Shown: positions 41,610 to 49,761 of the stretch, piece by piece
Layout of the letters: the number at the start of each line of letters is the position of its first letter
Position numbering within the stretch: position 1 is the first letter of the stretch
Assembly: GCF_014384885.1 (NCBI RefSeq)
Contig: NZ_JACRST010000001.1
Location: 434,001 to 498,000 of the forward strand
Direction: 5' to 3'
From: Ligaoa zhengdingensis
GTDB lineage: Bacteria > Bacillota > Clostridia > Oscillospirales > Ruminococcaceae
DNA: 64,000 nucleotides
Program-made: the position numbers and the translations under genes
Notes under the pieces: generated by a model
Databases searched by the model: none
What the model was told of the DNA's origin: nothing
Seen by the model: only the letters and a program-made list of their open reading frames with translations

Positions 41610-43130
41610 TTATTTGCCCAGCGGCTTCATGGTGGGGAACAACAACACGTCGCGGATGGATGCGGTGTTGGTGAGCAGCATGACCAACCGGTCGATGCCG
41701 ATACCCAAGCCGCCTGTCGGCGGCATACCGTACTCCATCGCGGTGAGGAAATCCTCATCCACATCGCAGGCCTCGTCGTCGCCCGCGGCCTTGGCAGCCG
41801 CCTGCGCCTCGAAGCGCTCGCGCTGGTCGATCGGGTCGTTGAGCTCGGAGAACGCGTTCGCGTGCTCACGGCCGACGATAAACAGCTCAAACCGCTGCGC
41901 ATAGCCGGGGTTGGCGGGGTCCTTTTTGGCAAGCGGCGAAATTTCGACCGGGTGACCCATGAGGAAGGTTGGCTGAATCAGGTGTTCTTCGCAGAACTCA
42001 TCGAAGAACAGGTTGAGGATATCACCCTTGAGGTGGCGTTCCTCGTACTGGATGTGGTGCTCCTTGGCGGCGGCGCGCGCCTCCTCCACCGTATGAATCT
42101 GGTCGAAATCGACGCCCGCATATTTGCGGACCGCTTCCACCATGGAGATACGCTCGAACGGCTTGTCGAGGTCGATCTCCACGTCGCCATAGGTAATCTG
42201 GGCGGTGCCCAACACCTTTTTGGCCACCGTGCGGATCAGGTTCTCAGTGATATCCATCATGCCGTTGATATCGGTGTACGCCTGATAGAGCTCCAGCAGG
42301 GTAAATTCCGGGTTGTGGCGGGTGTCCATACCCTCGTTGCGGAACACACGGCCGATCTCATAGACGCGGTCAAAGCCGCCCACGATCAGACGCTTGAGGT
42401 AGAGCTCAAGCGCGATGCGCAGATACATGTCCATATCCTGCGCGTTGTGGTGGGTGATAAACGGGCGCGCCGACGCGCCGCCCGCGATGGTGTGCAGCAC
42501 CGGGGTCTCCACCTCAAGGAAGTTTTCCCCATCCAGGAAGTTGCGGATTTCGGTGATGATGCGGGAACGCTTGACAAAGACATCCTTCACCTCGGGGTTG
42601 ACGATCAGGTCGAGATAACGCTGGCGGTAACGGGTATCGGTGTCCTTGAGCCCGTGGAATTTCTCGGGCAGCGGCAACAGAGACTTGCTCAGCAGCACAA
42701 TTCCGGTGGCATGCACCGAAATCTCGCCGCGCCGGGTGCGGAACACATAGCCCTTCACACCGACGATGTCGCCGATATCCCACGACTCCTTCATCTCCCG
42801 GTAGGATTCCTCACCAACCTGGTCGATCTTCAGGTAGACCTGCATCCGGCCGGTGTGATCCTGGATGTCGAGGAAGCTCGCCTTGCCCATATCGCGGCGA
42901 CTCATCATACGGCCTGCGATGCACACGTTTTGGTTCTCCATCTCGTCGAAATGCTCGCGGATCTGCTGGGCGAACGCGTCGCGCTCATAGGTGGTGATCA
43001 GGAACGGGTCCTTGCCCTGCTCGCAGAGCTTGGCCAATTTGTCGCGGCGAATCTGCAAAATCTCAGAAAGCTGCTGTTCGTTGAGTTCCTCGGTCTGGGG
43101 CTCGGTGTTTGGGTTTTGGTTTTCCTGCAT
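41610..43130 (-). CDS. lysS: Lysyl-tRNA synthetase, class II
   Basis: Charges tRNA(Lys). The 506-residue protein has the OB-fold anticodon-binding domain (GRMMSRRDMGKASFLDIQD, quoted in part) and the class II catalytic core with motif 1 (FLEVETPVLH), motif 2 (FRNEGMDTRHNPEFT) and motif 3 (GGLGIGIDRLVM). The start ATG follows GGAGG. greA ends with a terminator just upstream, as in many Firmicutes where greA and lysS are neighbours. Confidence 0.97.
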   Translation of the reverse strand: MQENQNPNTEPQTEELNEQQLSEILQIRRDKLAKLCEQGKDPFLITTYERDAFAQQIREHFDEMENQNVCIAGRMMSRRDMGKASFLDIQDHTGRMQVYLKIDQVGEESYREMKESWDIGDIVGVKGYVFRTRRGEISVHATGIVLLSKSLLPLPEKFHGLKDTDTRYRQRYLDLIVNPEVKDVFVKRSRIITEIRNFLDGENFLEVETPVLHTIAGGASARPFITHHNAQDMDMYLRIALELYLKRLIVGGFDRVYEIGRVFRNEGMDTRHNPEFTLLELYQAYTDINGMMDITENLIRTVAKKVLGTAQITYGDVEIDLDKPFERISMVEAVRKYAGVDFDQIHTVEEARAAAKEHHIQYEERHLKGDILNLFFDEFCEEHLIQPTFLMGHPVEISPLAKKDPANPGYAQRFELFIVGREHANAFSELNDPIDQRERFEAQAAAKAAGDDEACDVDEDFLTAMEYGMPPTGGLGIGIDRLVMLLTNTASIRDVLLFPTMKPLGK

Positions 43131-43220
43131 ACTGTTTAACCTCCATCTCGTCCGCCGCCAATCGGCTGTTTGTGCGCCGGAGCGTTCTATTCCGCTGTTT
43201 TATGACACGCGCGAAACCTC

Positions 43221-43253
43221 AAAAATGCAGGCTATGGTTCCATAGCCCGCATT
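43221..43253 (-). terminator. Terminator of greA
   Basis: Fourteen pairs with one mismatch (43224-43237 with 43240-43253), then five T residues on the minus strand. Confidence 0.85.
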
Positions 43254-43275
43254 GATATCCCTGTGATGTGGCTTT

Positions 43276-43752
43276 TTAAGATCTGGATACCTCCAGAATT
43301 TCGTAAGGGACCTCACCGCTCGGGGCGTCCACACTGATGCGTTCGCCGACTTTTTTGCCCAGCAACGCCTTGCCCAGCGGAGATTCATCGGATATTCTAT
43401 TGTTCATCGGGTCGCTCTCGGTGGAACCAACCAAATAGTAGGTCTCAATCTCATCAAATTCCAGGTCTTTGAGCTTCACAGTGGACCCCACACTGATGGT
43501 ATCGTGCGCGATCTCCGTCTCATCCAGCACGCGCGCCACCTTCAGCATCGCCTCCACCTCGGCAATACGGGCCTCTACGATCGCCTGCTCGTTCTTCGCC
43601 TCGTCATATTCGCTGTTCTCAGAAAGATCGCCGAAGCCGCGCGCCACTTTGATCTTCTCGGCCACTTCCTTGCGTTTGACGGTCTTCAGGTTTTCGTACT
43701 CCTCCTGAAGATTTTTCAGGCCCTCTGCTGTCAGAATAATCTCTTTTGCCAA
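43276..43752 (-). CDS. greA: Transcription elongation factor GreA
   Basis: Rescues backtracked RNA polymerase by stimulating transcript cleavage. The 158-residue protein has the N-terminal coiled coil with the acidic tip (GDLSENSEYDEAK) and the C-terminal FKBP-like domain. Start is TTG at 43752, giving the family's MAKEIILTAEGL N terminus, with an AAGGAAG site upstream; a longer frame to 43833 reads through the leader. It has a strong promoter and a leader hairpin. Confidence 0.96.
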   Translation of the reverse strand: MAKEIILTAEGLKNLQEEYENLKTVKRKEVAEKIKVARGFGDLSENSEYDEAKNEQAIVEARIAEVEAMLKVARVLDETEIAHDTISVGSTVKLKDLEFDEIETYYLVGSTESDPMNNRISDESPLGKALLGKKVGERISVDAPSGEVPYEILEVSRS

Positions 43753-43818
43753 TTTCACTCTTCCTTTCCGGGGTGATCCACCGGCTGTGGCAGCCACGAA
43801 ACTTTGTGTAAAACTACC

Positions 43819-43854
43819 ATTGGTAACCCGCAAAAATCTTCACGGATTACCAAT
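43819..43854 (-). promoter_or_regulatory. Inverted repeat in the greA leader
   Basis: Twelve-base arms (43819-43830 and 43843-43854) with one mismatch and a 12-nt loop, located a few bases after the expected transcription start. On the minus strand the repeat is followed by GGTAGTTTTAC, a short T-run. Confidence 0.5.
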
Positions 43855-43862
43855 TTCATTTC

Positions 43863-43891
43863 ATTATAGCTCAGCGTCACGCCGATGTCAA
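43863..43891 (-). promoter_or_regulatory. Consensus sigma-A promoter of greA
   Basis: TTGACA (43886-43891), 17-base spacer, TATAAT (43863-43868): a perfect consensus at both boxes. Confidence 0.92.
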
Positions 43892-43903
43892 GCCCAAGTT
43901 TTA

Positions 43904-44761
43904 TTATTTGATGGGGAGAACCGCTGCCCGCTGCGGATTGCTCTGTTCAATAAAGCGCGCGATGTCACCGGGTTTAAGCTGGTTGCCCTTGCAGCGCAGG
44001 GCGTCCACCCGAAGCTGCTCGGCCGCTTTCCACCGCCCGAGCTGATAAAACGCCCCGGCAAAATCCAGCGGATCGATGCCCTCAGGGACGATACCGGCCA
44101 GTTCTTTCGCCGGCTTGATGCGCGGATCACCCACCAAGCGGCAGGGGGATGGGCGATCGATACAGCCCCCGGTGAGCACCGGGACCGTGGTTGCCAGCCG
44201 CTCCGCACCGTCTCCGTCGGGACAGAGCACCAGCAGGGAGCCGCCCACGCCTTCCATATGGTTGGAGACCAACAGTGACGCCCCCAGCTCCTCCATCATG
44301 CGTTCCGAGACGCGGCGATACTCCCCTTCCCGTTCGGTCACCACCCGCACGGTGATGCATTGGCAGAGCAGATCGGGGATCAGGTCGGTGAAGTGCGCCT
44401 GCCGGTCCACCAGGGTGACCACCTTGCGGTAGAGCGGAACCTGGCAGCGGTGGATGATCTCCAGGCAGGCGTTGCAGATTAGCTGGGCTCGCAGCGCATC
44501 CGGTTCAAAGCGCGCCGCCAGGCTGCCCTCGGGGGGCTCCAGGCCGGGCGGCAATACCAGTGCGTGCGCGGCGCGGCCGCAGACCGCCTCCACCTTGTCC
44601 CAGTTGATTCGCTCTGAATACGCGGTGAGTAGCAGGTAGCCGCCCAACGGGGTGTCGATGGGCTGCGCTGTGAGCTTCCGCCGCTTGATGCGGTGGACAG
44701 CGCGCGACAAGAGGCCGCTGTTTTGTCCCTTTTCGATTCGCAATACCGCAAACAAATCCAC
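43904..44761 (-). CDS. Conserved-looking hypothetical protein
   Basis: A 285-residue soluble protein without a signal peptide or membrane segment. Its composition is that of a real globular protein, but I recognise no motif or family. It begins MDLFAVLRIEKG and has scattered cysteines (CNACLEIIHRC, CLCQC-like LLCQCITV) that do not form a clear metal site. Start is GTG at 44761 with AAGGCGGGAA upstream. A TATAAT at 44812-44817 is a possible -10. It is read in the same direction as greA, whose promoter lies inside or just before the end of this gene. Confidence 0.7.
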   Translation of the reverse strand: MDLFAVLRIEKGQNSGLLSRAVHRIKRRKLTAQPIDTPLGGYLLLTAYSERINWDKVEAVCGRAAHALVLPPGLEPPEGSLAARFEPDALRAQLICNACLEIIHRCQVPLYRKVVTLVDRQAHFTDLIPDLLCQCITVRVVTEREGEYRRVSERMMEELGASLLVSNHMEGVGGSLLVLCPDGDGAERLATTVPVLTGGCIDRPSPCRLVGDPRIKPAKELAGIVPEGIDPLDFAGAFYQLGRWKAAEQLRVDALRCKGNQLKPGDIARFIEQSNPQRAAVLPIK

Positions 44762-44914
44762 TTCCCGCCTTCCGCTCGCTTTGAAACCAGTATATGCGAA
44801 GGGCGCAGTGGATTATACCCCTTGCTGAACCGGGAACCGCAAAAATTGCCGCCTGCTGCTGGATGGCATGAGACAGAGAAATACATTCACGCTTCCAACT
44901 GATAAGCCCAAACT

Positions 44915-45304
44915 TTAATCACGATCTTTTCTTGTAATTGTGTAGGATTGCAAGCCCCTTTGGCATCCATTCTTTTCATAGAATTCTTCCACTCCCGGCT
45001 GCGCCCCAAAATACAGCATAGTCGGGGTACTCTCCCTGGCAAGCTGGAGCAATTTACTGCCGATTCCTTGTTTCTGATACTCTGGGAGGACAAGTATCTC
45101 TGTAATTGTCCCAAAATAGTAGCCGTCTGAAAGAATTCGCAGGCAACCCACAAGCAGTTTATCATCATAAGCAGTTATGTTCCACGTTTTCGATAATGCG
45201 GCCTGTGTTTTTTCCACATCGTAATCCCCCGGCCATATTCTATTGACGAACGGGATAAACACGGCGGCGTTCAGAATTTGGTCATCAACTTTATATTCCA
45301 TCAT
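44915..45304 (-). CDS. GNAT-family N-acetyltransferase
   Basis: A 130-residue acetyltransferase fold. The acetyl-CoA pyrophosphate-binding loop is QKQGIGSKLL, preceded by the beta strand ITEILVLPEY, and the C-terminal VEEFYEKNGC matches motif B. The acceptor is unknown; the short C terminus resembles the small GNATs that act on polyamines or antibiotics. ATG at 45304 (second ATG follows) with AGGAGG seven bases upstream. Codon use looks less GC-rich than the neighbours, so it may be a later arrival. Confidence 0.85.
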   Translation of the reverse strand: MMEYKVDDQILNAAVFIPFVNRIWPGDYDVEKTQAALSKTWNITAYDDKLLVGCLRILSDGYYFGTITEILVLPEYQKQGIGSKLLQLARESTPTMLYFGAQPGVEEFYEKNGCQRGLQSYTITRKDRD

Positions 45305-45384
45305 TTCTTTTCCTCCTCTACTTAAGATCGTCGATCGCTTTGCTTCATCATACATCATTTTTTCTGTATCAGGCTATCAACAAG

Positions 45385-45422
45385 AAGTCCCCACAGACAG
45401 GCTCTCCTATCTGTGGGGACTT
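45385..45422 (-). terminator. Terminator after the ftsE-ftsX-M23-S41 cluster
   Basis: Thirteen perfect pairs (45385-45397 with 45410-45422), 12-nt loop, then CTTGTTG on the minus strand (modest T content). Confidence 0.75.
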
Positions 45423-45471
45423 GCTGTTTTACAACCACTTGTCAAAATGGCGGACATCGATTGCGCCGAAG

Positions 45472-46752
45472 TTACTCAGCGGCGGAGGATTCGGAAGAAG
45501 AATCTGAGGAAGCGGCATCGCTGCCCGCATTGGCCGCCTGGTCATCCGAAGCGCGGAGCAGGCTCTGCACCACCTCGACCGCCTTCTTGATCTGCGGGTC
45601 GGTGTTCTCATCCAGCTGCGCGAAGTTTTTCTCTTCGTCGGGGCTGAGCTTCACCTCGTAATCCGGCTTGACACCGACCAGATTGAATGTATCGCTGTTG
45701 GGAGTTTTATAGACCGCCGTGGTCAGCATGATCGCCGAGCCGTCGGTCAGCTTGATGGTATCCTGCTTGGTCCCTTTTCCCATCGTGCGGGTACCCACCG
45801 TCTTGGCTTTGCCGTAATCCTTGAGCACCTGTGCGATGATCTCCGCCTCGCGGGCAGTCTTCTCGTTGGTGAGGATCACGATCGGCATATCCAGAACCTT
45901 GGAATCGGTCGTCTCAAACTGCTCCACCCGCCCATTTTTATAGGTGGCGCTCACCACCGGCTGGGACGGCAGGATGCGGTCGAGAATCTTCACCGCAGAA
46001 TCGAAGATGCCGCCGCCGTTGCCGCGCAGGTCGATGATGAACGACCGCGCGCCGTCGTTGATCAGCTTCTCCAGCTGCTTGATGAACTGCTCGTCGGTGG
46101 TGTCCGAAATATCGGAGATGCGCAGATAGCCGATGCCGTCCGCCAGCGTCTTGGGAAACACCGAGGGGATATCCACATGCCGGCGGGTAATGCCATCGGG
46201 CAGGGTCACGTCCTCGTTGTCGCGGCGGTACACCAAGCCGATCTTGGTGCCCGCCTCGCCCTGCAGAAGCTCCTGCATCTGGCTGCTGTTCTCGGCGTTG
46301 ATCTCCACATCGTCGATCTTGATGAGGAGATCGCCCACCTGCAATCCGGAGGATTCCGCCGTGGAGCCGGGGTAAATATCGGTGATTACCAGATATCCGC
46401 TGGGGTCCTTCTCGGTTACAACGCCGATGCCCACGATGCGGCCCTCGGCCTGCTGCGATTCCTTCTGGTACGCCTCGGCGGTGTAGTAGCGCGCATAGGC
46501 GTCGCCGCTGCCCCGCGCGTAACCGGCGGAGAGCGCATCCATCAGCACCTTGTCGTCAATTTCGCCCGCGTAGTTGTTGCGGAATATCTTATCGATTTCG
46601 GAGAGCTTGCTGTAGATCGCCTCGCGTTCCTTGAGGTTGTACATCTTATCGTCGAATACATTCATCGAGAAAATCCAGGTCATGGAAAAGGTCACGGCAG
46701 CGACGATCGCCATCAATGTGAACAGCGCGCCGATCGATACCTTCTTACTCAT
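45472..46752 (-). CDS. S41-family (CtpA/CtpB-like) protein, catalytic serine replaced by arginine
   Basis: A 426-residue membrane-anchored protein: one N-terminal helix (about 8-30), a PDZ domain (IVGIGVVTE...SGLQVGDLLIKIDDVEI region) and an S41 peptidase core. The oligopeptide GNGGGIF and the Lys/Gln pair (GKGTKQ, K326 and Q330) are in place, but the segment that reads N-x-x-S/T-A-S-A-S-E in the family is NEKTAREAE here. The nucleophile position, 25 residues before the Lys as in CtpB, is Arg301 (codon at 45850-45852). The C-terminal 30 residues are Ser/Ala/Asp-rich. Probably a pseudoprotease. Follows ftsE-ftsX-M23 on the same strand. Confidence 0.9.
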   Translation of the reverse strand: MSKKVSIGALFTLMAIVAAVTFSMTWIFSMNVFDDKMYNLKEREAIYSKLSEIDKIFRNNYAGEIDDKVLMDALSAGYARGSGDAYARYYTAEAYQKESQQAEGRIVGIGVVTEKDPSGYLVITDIYPGSTAESSGLQVGDLLIKIDDVEINAENSSQMQELLQGEAGTKIGLVYRRDNEDVTLPDGITRRHVDIPSVFPKTLADGIGYLRISDISDTTDEQFIKQLEKLINDGARSFIIDLRGNGGGIFDSAVKILDRILPSQPVVSATYKNGRVEQFETTDSKVLDMPIVILTNEKTAREAEIIAQVLKDYGKAKTVGTRTMGKGTKQDTIKLTDGSAIMLTTAVYKTPNSDTFNLVGVKPDYEVKLSPDEEKNFAQLDENTDPQIKKAVEVVQSLLRASDDQAANAGSDAASSDSSSESSAAE

Positions 46753-46810
46753 CTGATTACTCCCATCTGTCTTGATTGCCGCAGAATGTCGTCCGCTCTA
46801 TCCTTCCCGT

Positions 46811-48007
46811 TTAAATGCCGGGGAAATACTTCTTCGGGTTGACGTGCTTACCGTTTTCGCGGATTTCAAAGTGCAGGTGCGGACCGGTGCTCCAGCCGGT
46901 AGTGCCGACCTCGCCAATCACGTCGCCCTGTTCAACATAGTCGCCCACGCTGACATATACTTGGTTCTGATGCCCGTACAGGGTGGACATGCCGCCGCCG
47001 TGGTCGATGATAACATAGCGCCCGTAGCCGCGGCCAGGGGTGTAGGAATTGGAGGCATAGATCACCTTGCCGGCGTTCGCAGCCAAAATCGGTTTCTGGA
47101 AAATCGCCTGGCCCGCAGAGTTGCGGCCCGCGATGTCGATACCGGTGTGGAAATCGCTGCCGCCGAAGCGCCAGCCGTAATAGGAGGTGATGGTGCGGTA
47201 GCCGCTGACCGGCCAGATGAAGTCGCCGCCGACATAGTCGCCGATCGATTCATTCTCGCGATAGATGCGGTCGATCTCCGCTTGGGCCTCCTTCTCCTCC
47301 TGGAGCTTCTGAGCCTTCTGGGCCTCGAACTCCTTTTGCAGATCGGCCAGCTGCATCTCCTGCTTGGCCACCTCCTGCACCTTCTGGTTGAGGTTCGCCT
47401 TCTGGTCGCTCAGGGCCGACTGATCCTGCTCGACCTGGGCCTTGTTCTCCTGAATCTCCGCCAGCGCTTCCTCCATGGCGTGTTTTGCATCCAGCATCTC
47501 GTCGATCATCTTTTTGTCGTGCTCAGAGGTGCGCTGCAGCATCTCGGTGCGGGTCAGGAAATCCGCATAGGAATCCGCGCCGAACACCAGGCCCAGCGTG
47601 GTGGCGTCGTCGTTGAGGTACATCGCACGCATTCGCTGCTTGAAGATCTCATAATACTCGTCGATCTCAGCCTGCTTCTCCTCGATCTCGCGCTGCTGCT
47701 TCTCAATGTTGTTCTCCAGCAGCCCGATGCGCTCGGACAGGAGCTCGATCTCCTGCTGCGCCAGGTAGACCTGGTTTTGCAGCTCTTTCTTTTCCTTTTC
47801 CTTCTTGGCCTTATCGTTTTTTGTCTTGTCGATCTCCGACTGGATTGCCTGCTGCTCCTGGCGGAGCGCCGAAATCCGGTCGTTGAGGTCGTTAATTTCG
47901 TCTTTGTAGGAGTCGCTTGCAGCCGCAAAGGGGTTCGATTGTGCCGCCATCAGCACTGTCAAACACAGCGCGGCCGCAACAAATTTTTTCAGGTGTTTTC
48001 GTATCAT
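46811..48007 (-). CDS. Secreted murein hydrolase (M23/LytM, EnvC-like) with coiled coil
   Basis: A 398-residue exported protein. A signal peptide (to about residue 30, ending AAA) is followed by about 220 residues of coiled coil rich in Glu, Gln and Lys, then a LytM-type M23 domain. The zinc-binding motifs HTGIDIAG (HxxxD) and HLHFE (HxH) are intact, so unlike EnvC itself it should be an active endopeptidase. The coiled coil resembles that of FtsEX-controlled hydrolases (EnvC, CwlO, PcsB). It lies directly downstream of ftsX, supporting regulation by FtsEX. Confidence 0.93.
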   Translation of the reverse strand: MIRKHLKKFVAAALCLTVLMAAQSNPFAAASDSYKDEINDLNDRISALRQEQQAIQSEIDKTKNDKAKKEKEKKELQNQVYLAQQEIELLSERIGLLENNIEKQQREIEEKQAEIDEYYEIFKQRMRAMYLNDDATTLGLVFGADSYADFLTRTEMLQRTSEHDKKMIDEMLDAKHAMEEALAEIQENKAQVEQDQSALSDQKANLNQKVQEVAKQEMQLADLQKEFEAQKAQKLQEEKEAQAEIDRIYRENESIGDYVGGDFIWPVSGYRTITSYYGWRFGGSDFHTGIDIAGRNSAGQAIFQKPILAANAGKVIYASNSYTPGRGYGRYVIIDHGGGMSTLYGHQNQVYVSVGDYVEQGDVIGEVGTTGWSTGPHLHFEIRENGKHVNPKKYFPGI

Positions 48008-48090
48008 CGTTTTTGGTCACACTTCCTTTCCGTTCTTTACAGTGGCGGCGCGCGTCGAATTTGTTGCGTCGCCCGCCTGATTTCCAGCAA

Positions 48091-48990
48091 TTACACTTTG
48101 AGGTAATTGCGCACAAAGATCATACTGCCGATCACACCCAGCCCAGTGCCGCCCAGCGCAAAGCCGCCGAACAGTTTGAGCCCGATCTCTTTAAACGGAA
48201 GGATGCTGCCGTACATCGACTGAATCCAGGTCGAAGGATTCTCCTCCAACCAGCTCAGCAGATAGCTGTAACCGCCCCAGAGAATAAAATAAGCCATAAT
48301 GGCAGATATTAAGCCCAGGATCAAGCCCTCGATCATAAACGGCAATTTGATAAACAGATCGGTGGCGCCGACATATTTCATGATGCTGATCTCTTTGCGC
48401 CGGTTGAACACCGTGATCTTGATGGTGTTGGCGATGATAATCAGCGTCACGCCGATGAGCAGCGCAACAATTCCCATGCCCATGGTAATCACCAGCTTCT
48501 TAACGCTGGTGAGGGTCTCTGCGATGTCGGTGGGCGCCTTCACATCTTCCACGCCGAACAGGCGCCCGATCTCGTCGACCGTCTCGTCGAGAAATTCCAA
48601 GTCGTCAATTTTAATCCGGTAGGTGTTGGGGTAAAAGTTGTCGTCCTCCCGCAGGAGCTCAGCCGCGTCGCCCAGCTTGTCCTTTTCGTTCTGGAACGCC
48701 TCCTCCTTGGAGACGAACACGATATTGTTGATGTTCTCAATGTCGTGGAGCTCATCGTCGAGTTCGTCGAGCTCGCTCTGGTCCATGTCGTCCTCCAGGA
48801 CGATGACCACCTCGTTCTGGTCCTCCACGTAGCCGACCACATTGTTCATGTTGACGCTCAGCAGAACCGACGAGCCGATGAGCAACATACAGGCGATCAA
48901 GACGCCGATCGACGCCAGGGACATCAGCCGGTTGACCCAAACATTCCTGGCGCCTTCTTTGAACAAATATCCTAAACTGCTTCCTCTCAT
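48091..48990 (-). CDS. ftsX: Cell division protein FtsX
   Basis: A 299-residue membrane subunit of the FtsEX complex. Topology: N-terminal helix (about 20-42), a long extracellular loop (to about 165) that contacts the murein hydrolase, then three helices with the NTIKITVFNRRKEISIMKYVGAT segment typical of FtsX between the second and third. ATG at 48990 follows GGAGG by seven bases and lies one base past the ftsE stop. Confidence 0.95.
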   Translation of the reverse strand: MRGSSLGYLFKEGARNVWVNRLMSLASIGVLIACMLLIGSSVLLSVNMNNVVGYVEDQNEVVIVLEDDMDQSELDELDDELHDIENINNIVFVSKEEAFQNEKDKLGDAAELLREDDNFYPNTYRIKIDDLEFLDETVDEIGRLFGVEDVKAPTDIAETLTSVKKLVITMGMGIVALLIGVTLIIIANTIKITVFNRRKEISIMKYVGATDLFIKLPFMIEGLILGLISAIMAYFILWGGYSYLLSWLEENPSTWIQSMYGSILPFKEIGLKLFGGFALGGTGLGVIGSMIFVRNYLKV

Positions 48991-48991
48991 A

Positions 48992-49666
48992 TCACTGCCT
49001 CCATTCCTGATCGTCGGCAATGATATGTCCATGTTCCAGGGTCAGCACCCTGCGGTTGAACTGCGCAACGAGGTCGTGCTCATGGGTCACCATGATCACC
49101 GTAGTGCCAACGTTGTTGATCTCGTTTAAGAGATCGACGATTTCGTACGACAGCTCCGGGTCGATGTTCCCGGTGGGCTCGTCGGCGATAATAAGGCGCG
49201 GGTTGTTCACCAGCGCACGCGCCAGAGCGACGCGCTGCTGCTCGCCGCCCGAAAGCTGGTCGGGCATACACCGGGCCTTGGAGCCCAGCCCCACCAGGCT
49301 CAGGATGTAGGGCACCCTTCTGCGGATGTCGCGCGTCGGCACATCGGTGACGCGCAATGCGAATGCCACATTGTCGTATACATTCATAGTGGGAATCAGG
49401 CGAAAATCCTGAAACACCACACCGAGCGACCGGCGGAATTTGGGGATCTGCCGGCGGCGCATTTTGCTCAGCTTGAAGCCGTTGACTTCAACCTCGCCCG
49501 AGGTCGGCACCTCCTCATGCAGCAGCATTTTAATCAGCGTGGATTTTCCCGCGCCGGAGGAACCGACGATAAATACAAATTCTCCGTCTTGGATTTCCAA
49601 ATTTACGTCCTTCAGAGCCATTGTGCCATTCTTATAGGTTTTTGACACATTGGTAAATCTTATCAC
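48992..49666 (-). CDS. ftsE: Cell division ATP-binding protein FtsE
   Basis: The ATPase of FtsEX, which transmits cytoplasmic ATP hydrolysis to peptidoglycan hydrolases outside. The 224-residue protein has Walker A (GSSGAGKST), Q-loop (VVFQDF), signature (LSGGEQQR), Walker B (LIIADEPTGN) and H-loop (MVTHEH). The start is placed at GTG 49666, giving the usual (M)IRFTNVSKTY N terminus, with GAGGG nine bases upstream. First gene of the four-gene cell-separation cluster. Confidence 0.95.
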   Translation of the reverse strand: MIRFTNVSKTYKNGTMALKDVNLEIQDGEFVFIVGSSGAGKSTLIKMLLHEEVPTSGEVEVNGFKLSKMRRRQIPKFRRSLGVVFQDFRLIPTMNVYDNVAFALRVTDVPTRDIRRRVPYILSLVGLGSKARCMPDQLSGGEQQRVALARALVNNPRLIIADEPTGNIDPELSYEIVDLLNEINNVGTTVIMVTHEHDLVAQFNRRVLTLEHGHIIADDQEWRQ

Positions 49667-49761
49667 TTGCACACGCCCTCTCATCAGGACCGCCAAATTT
49701 GGCCCTCAAAAGGGCAGACTACCGCCTTGGGCCAAAACTAAGCTTGTCTGTTTGGAGTCCC

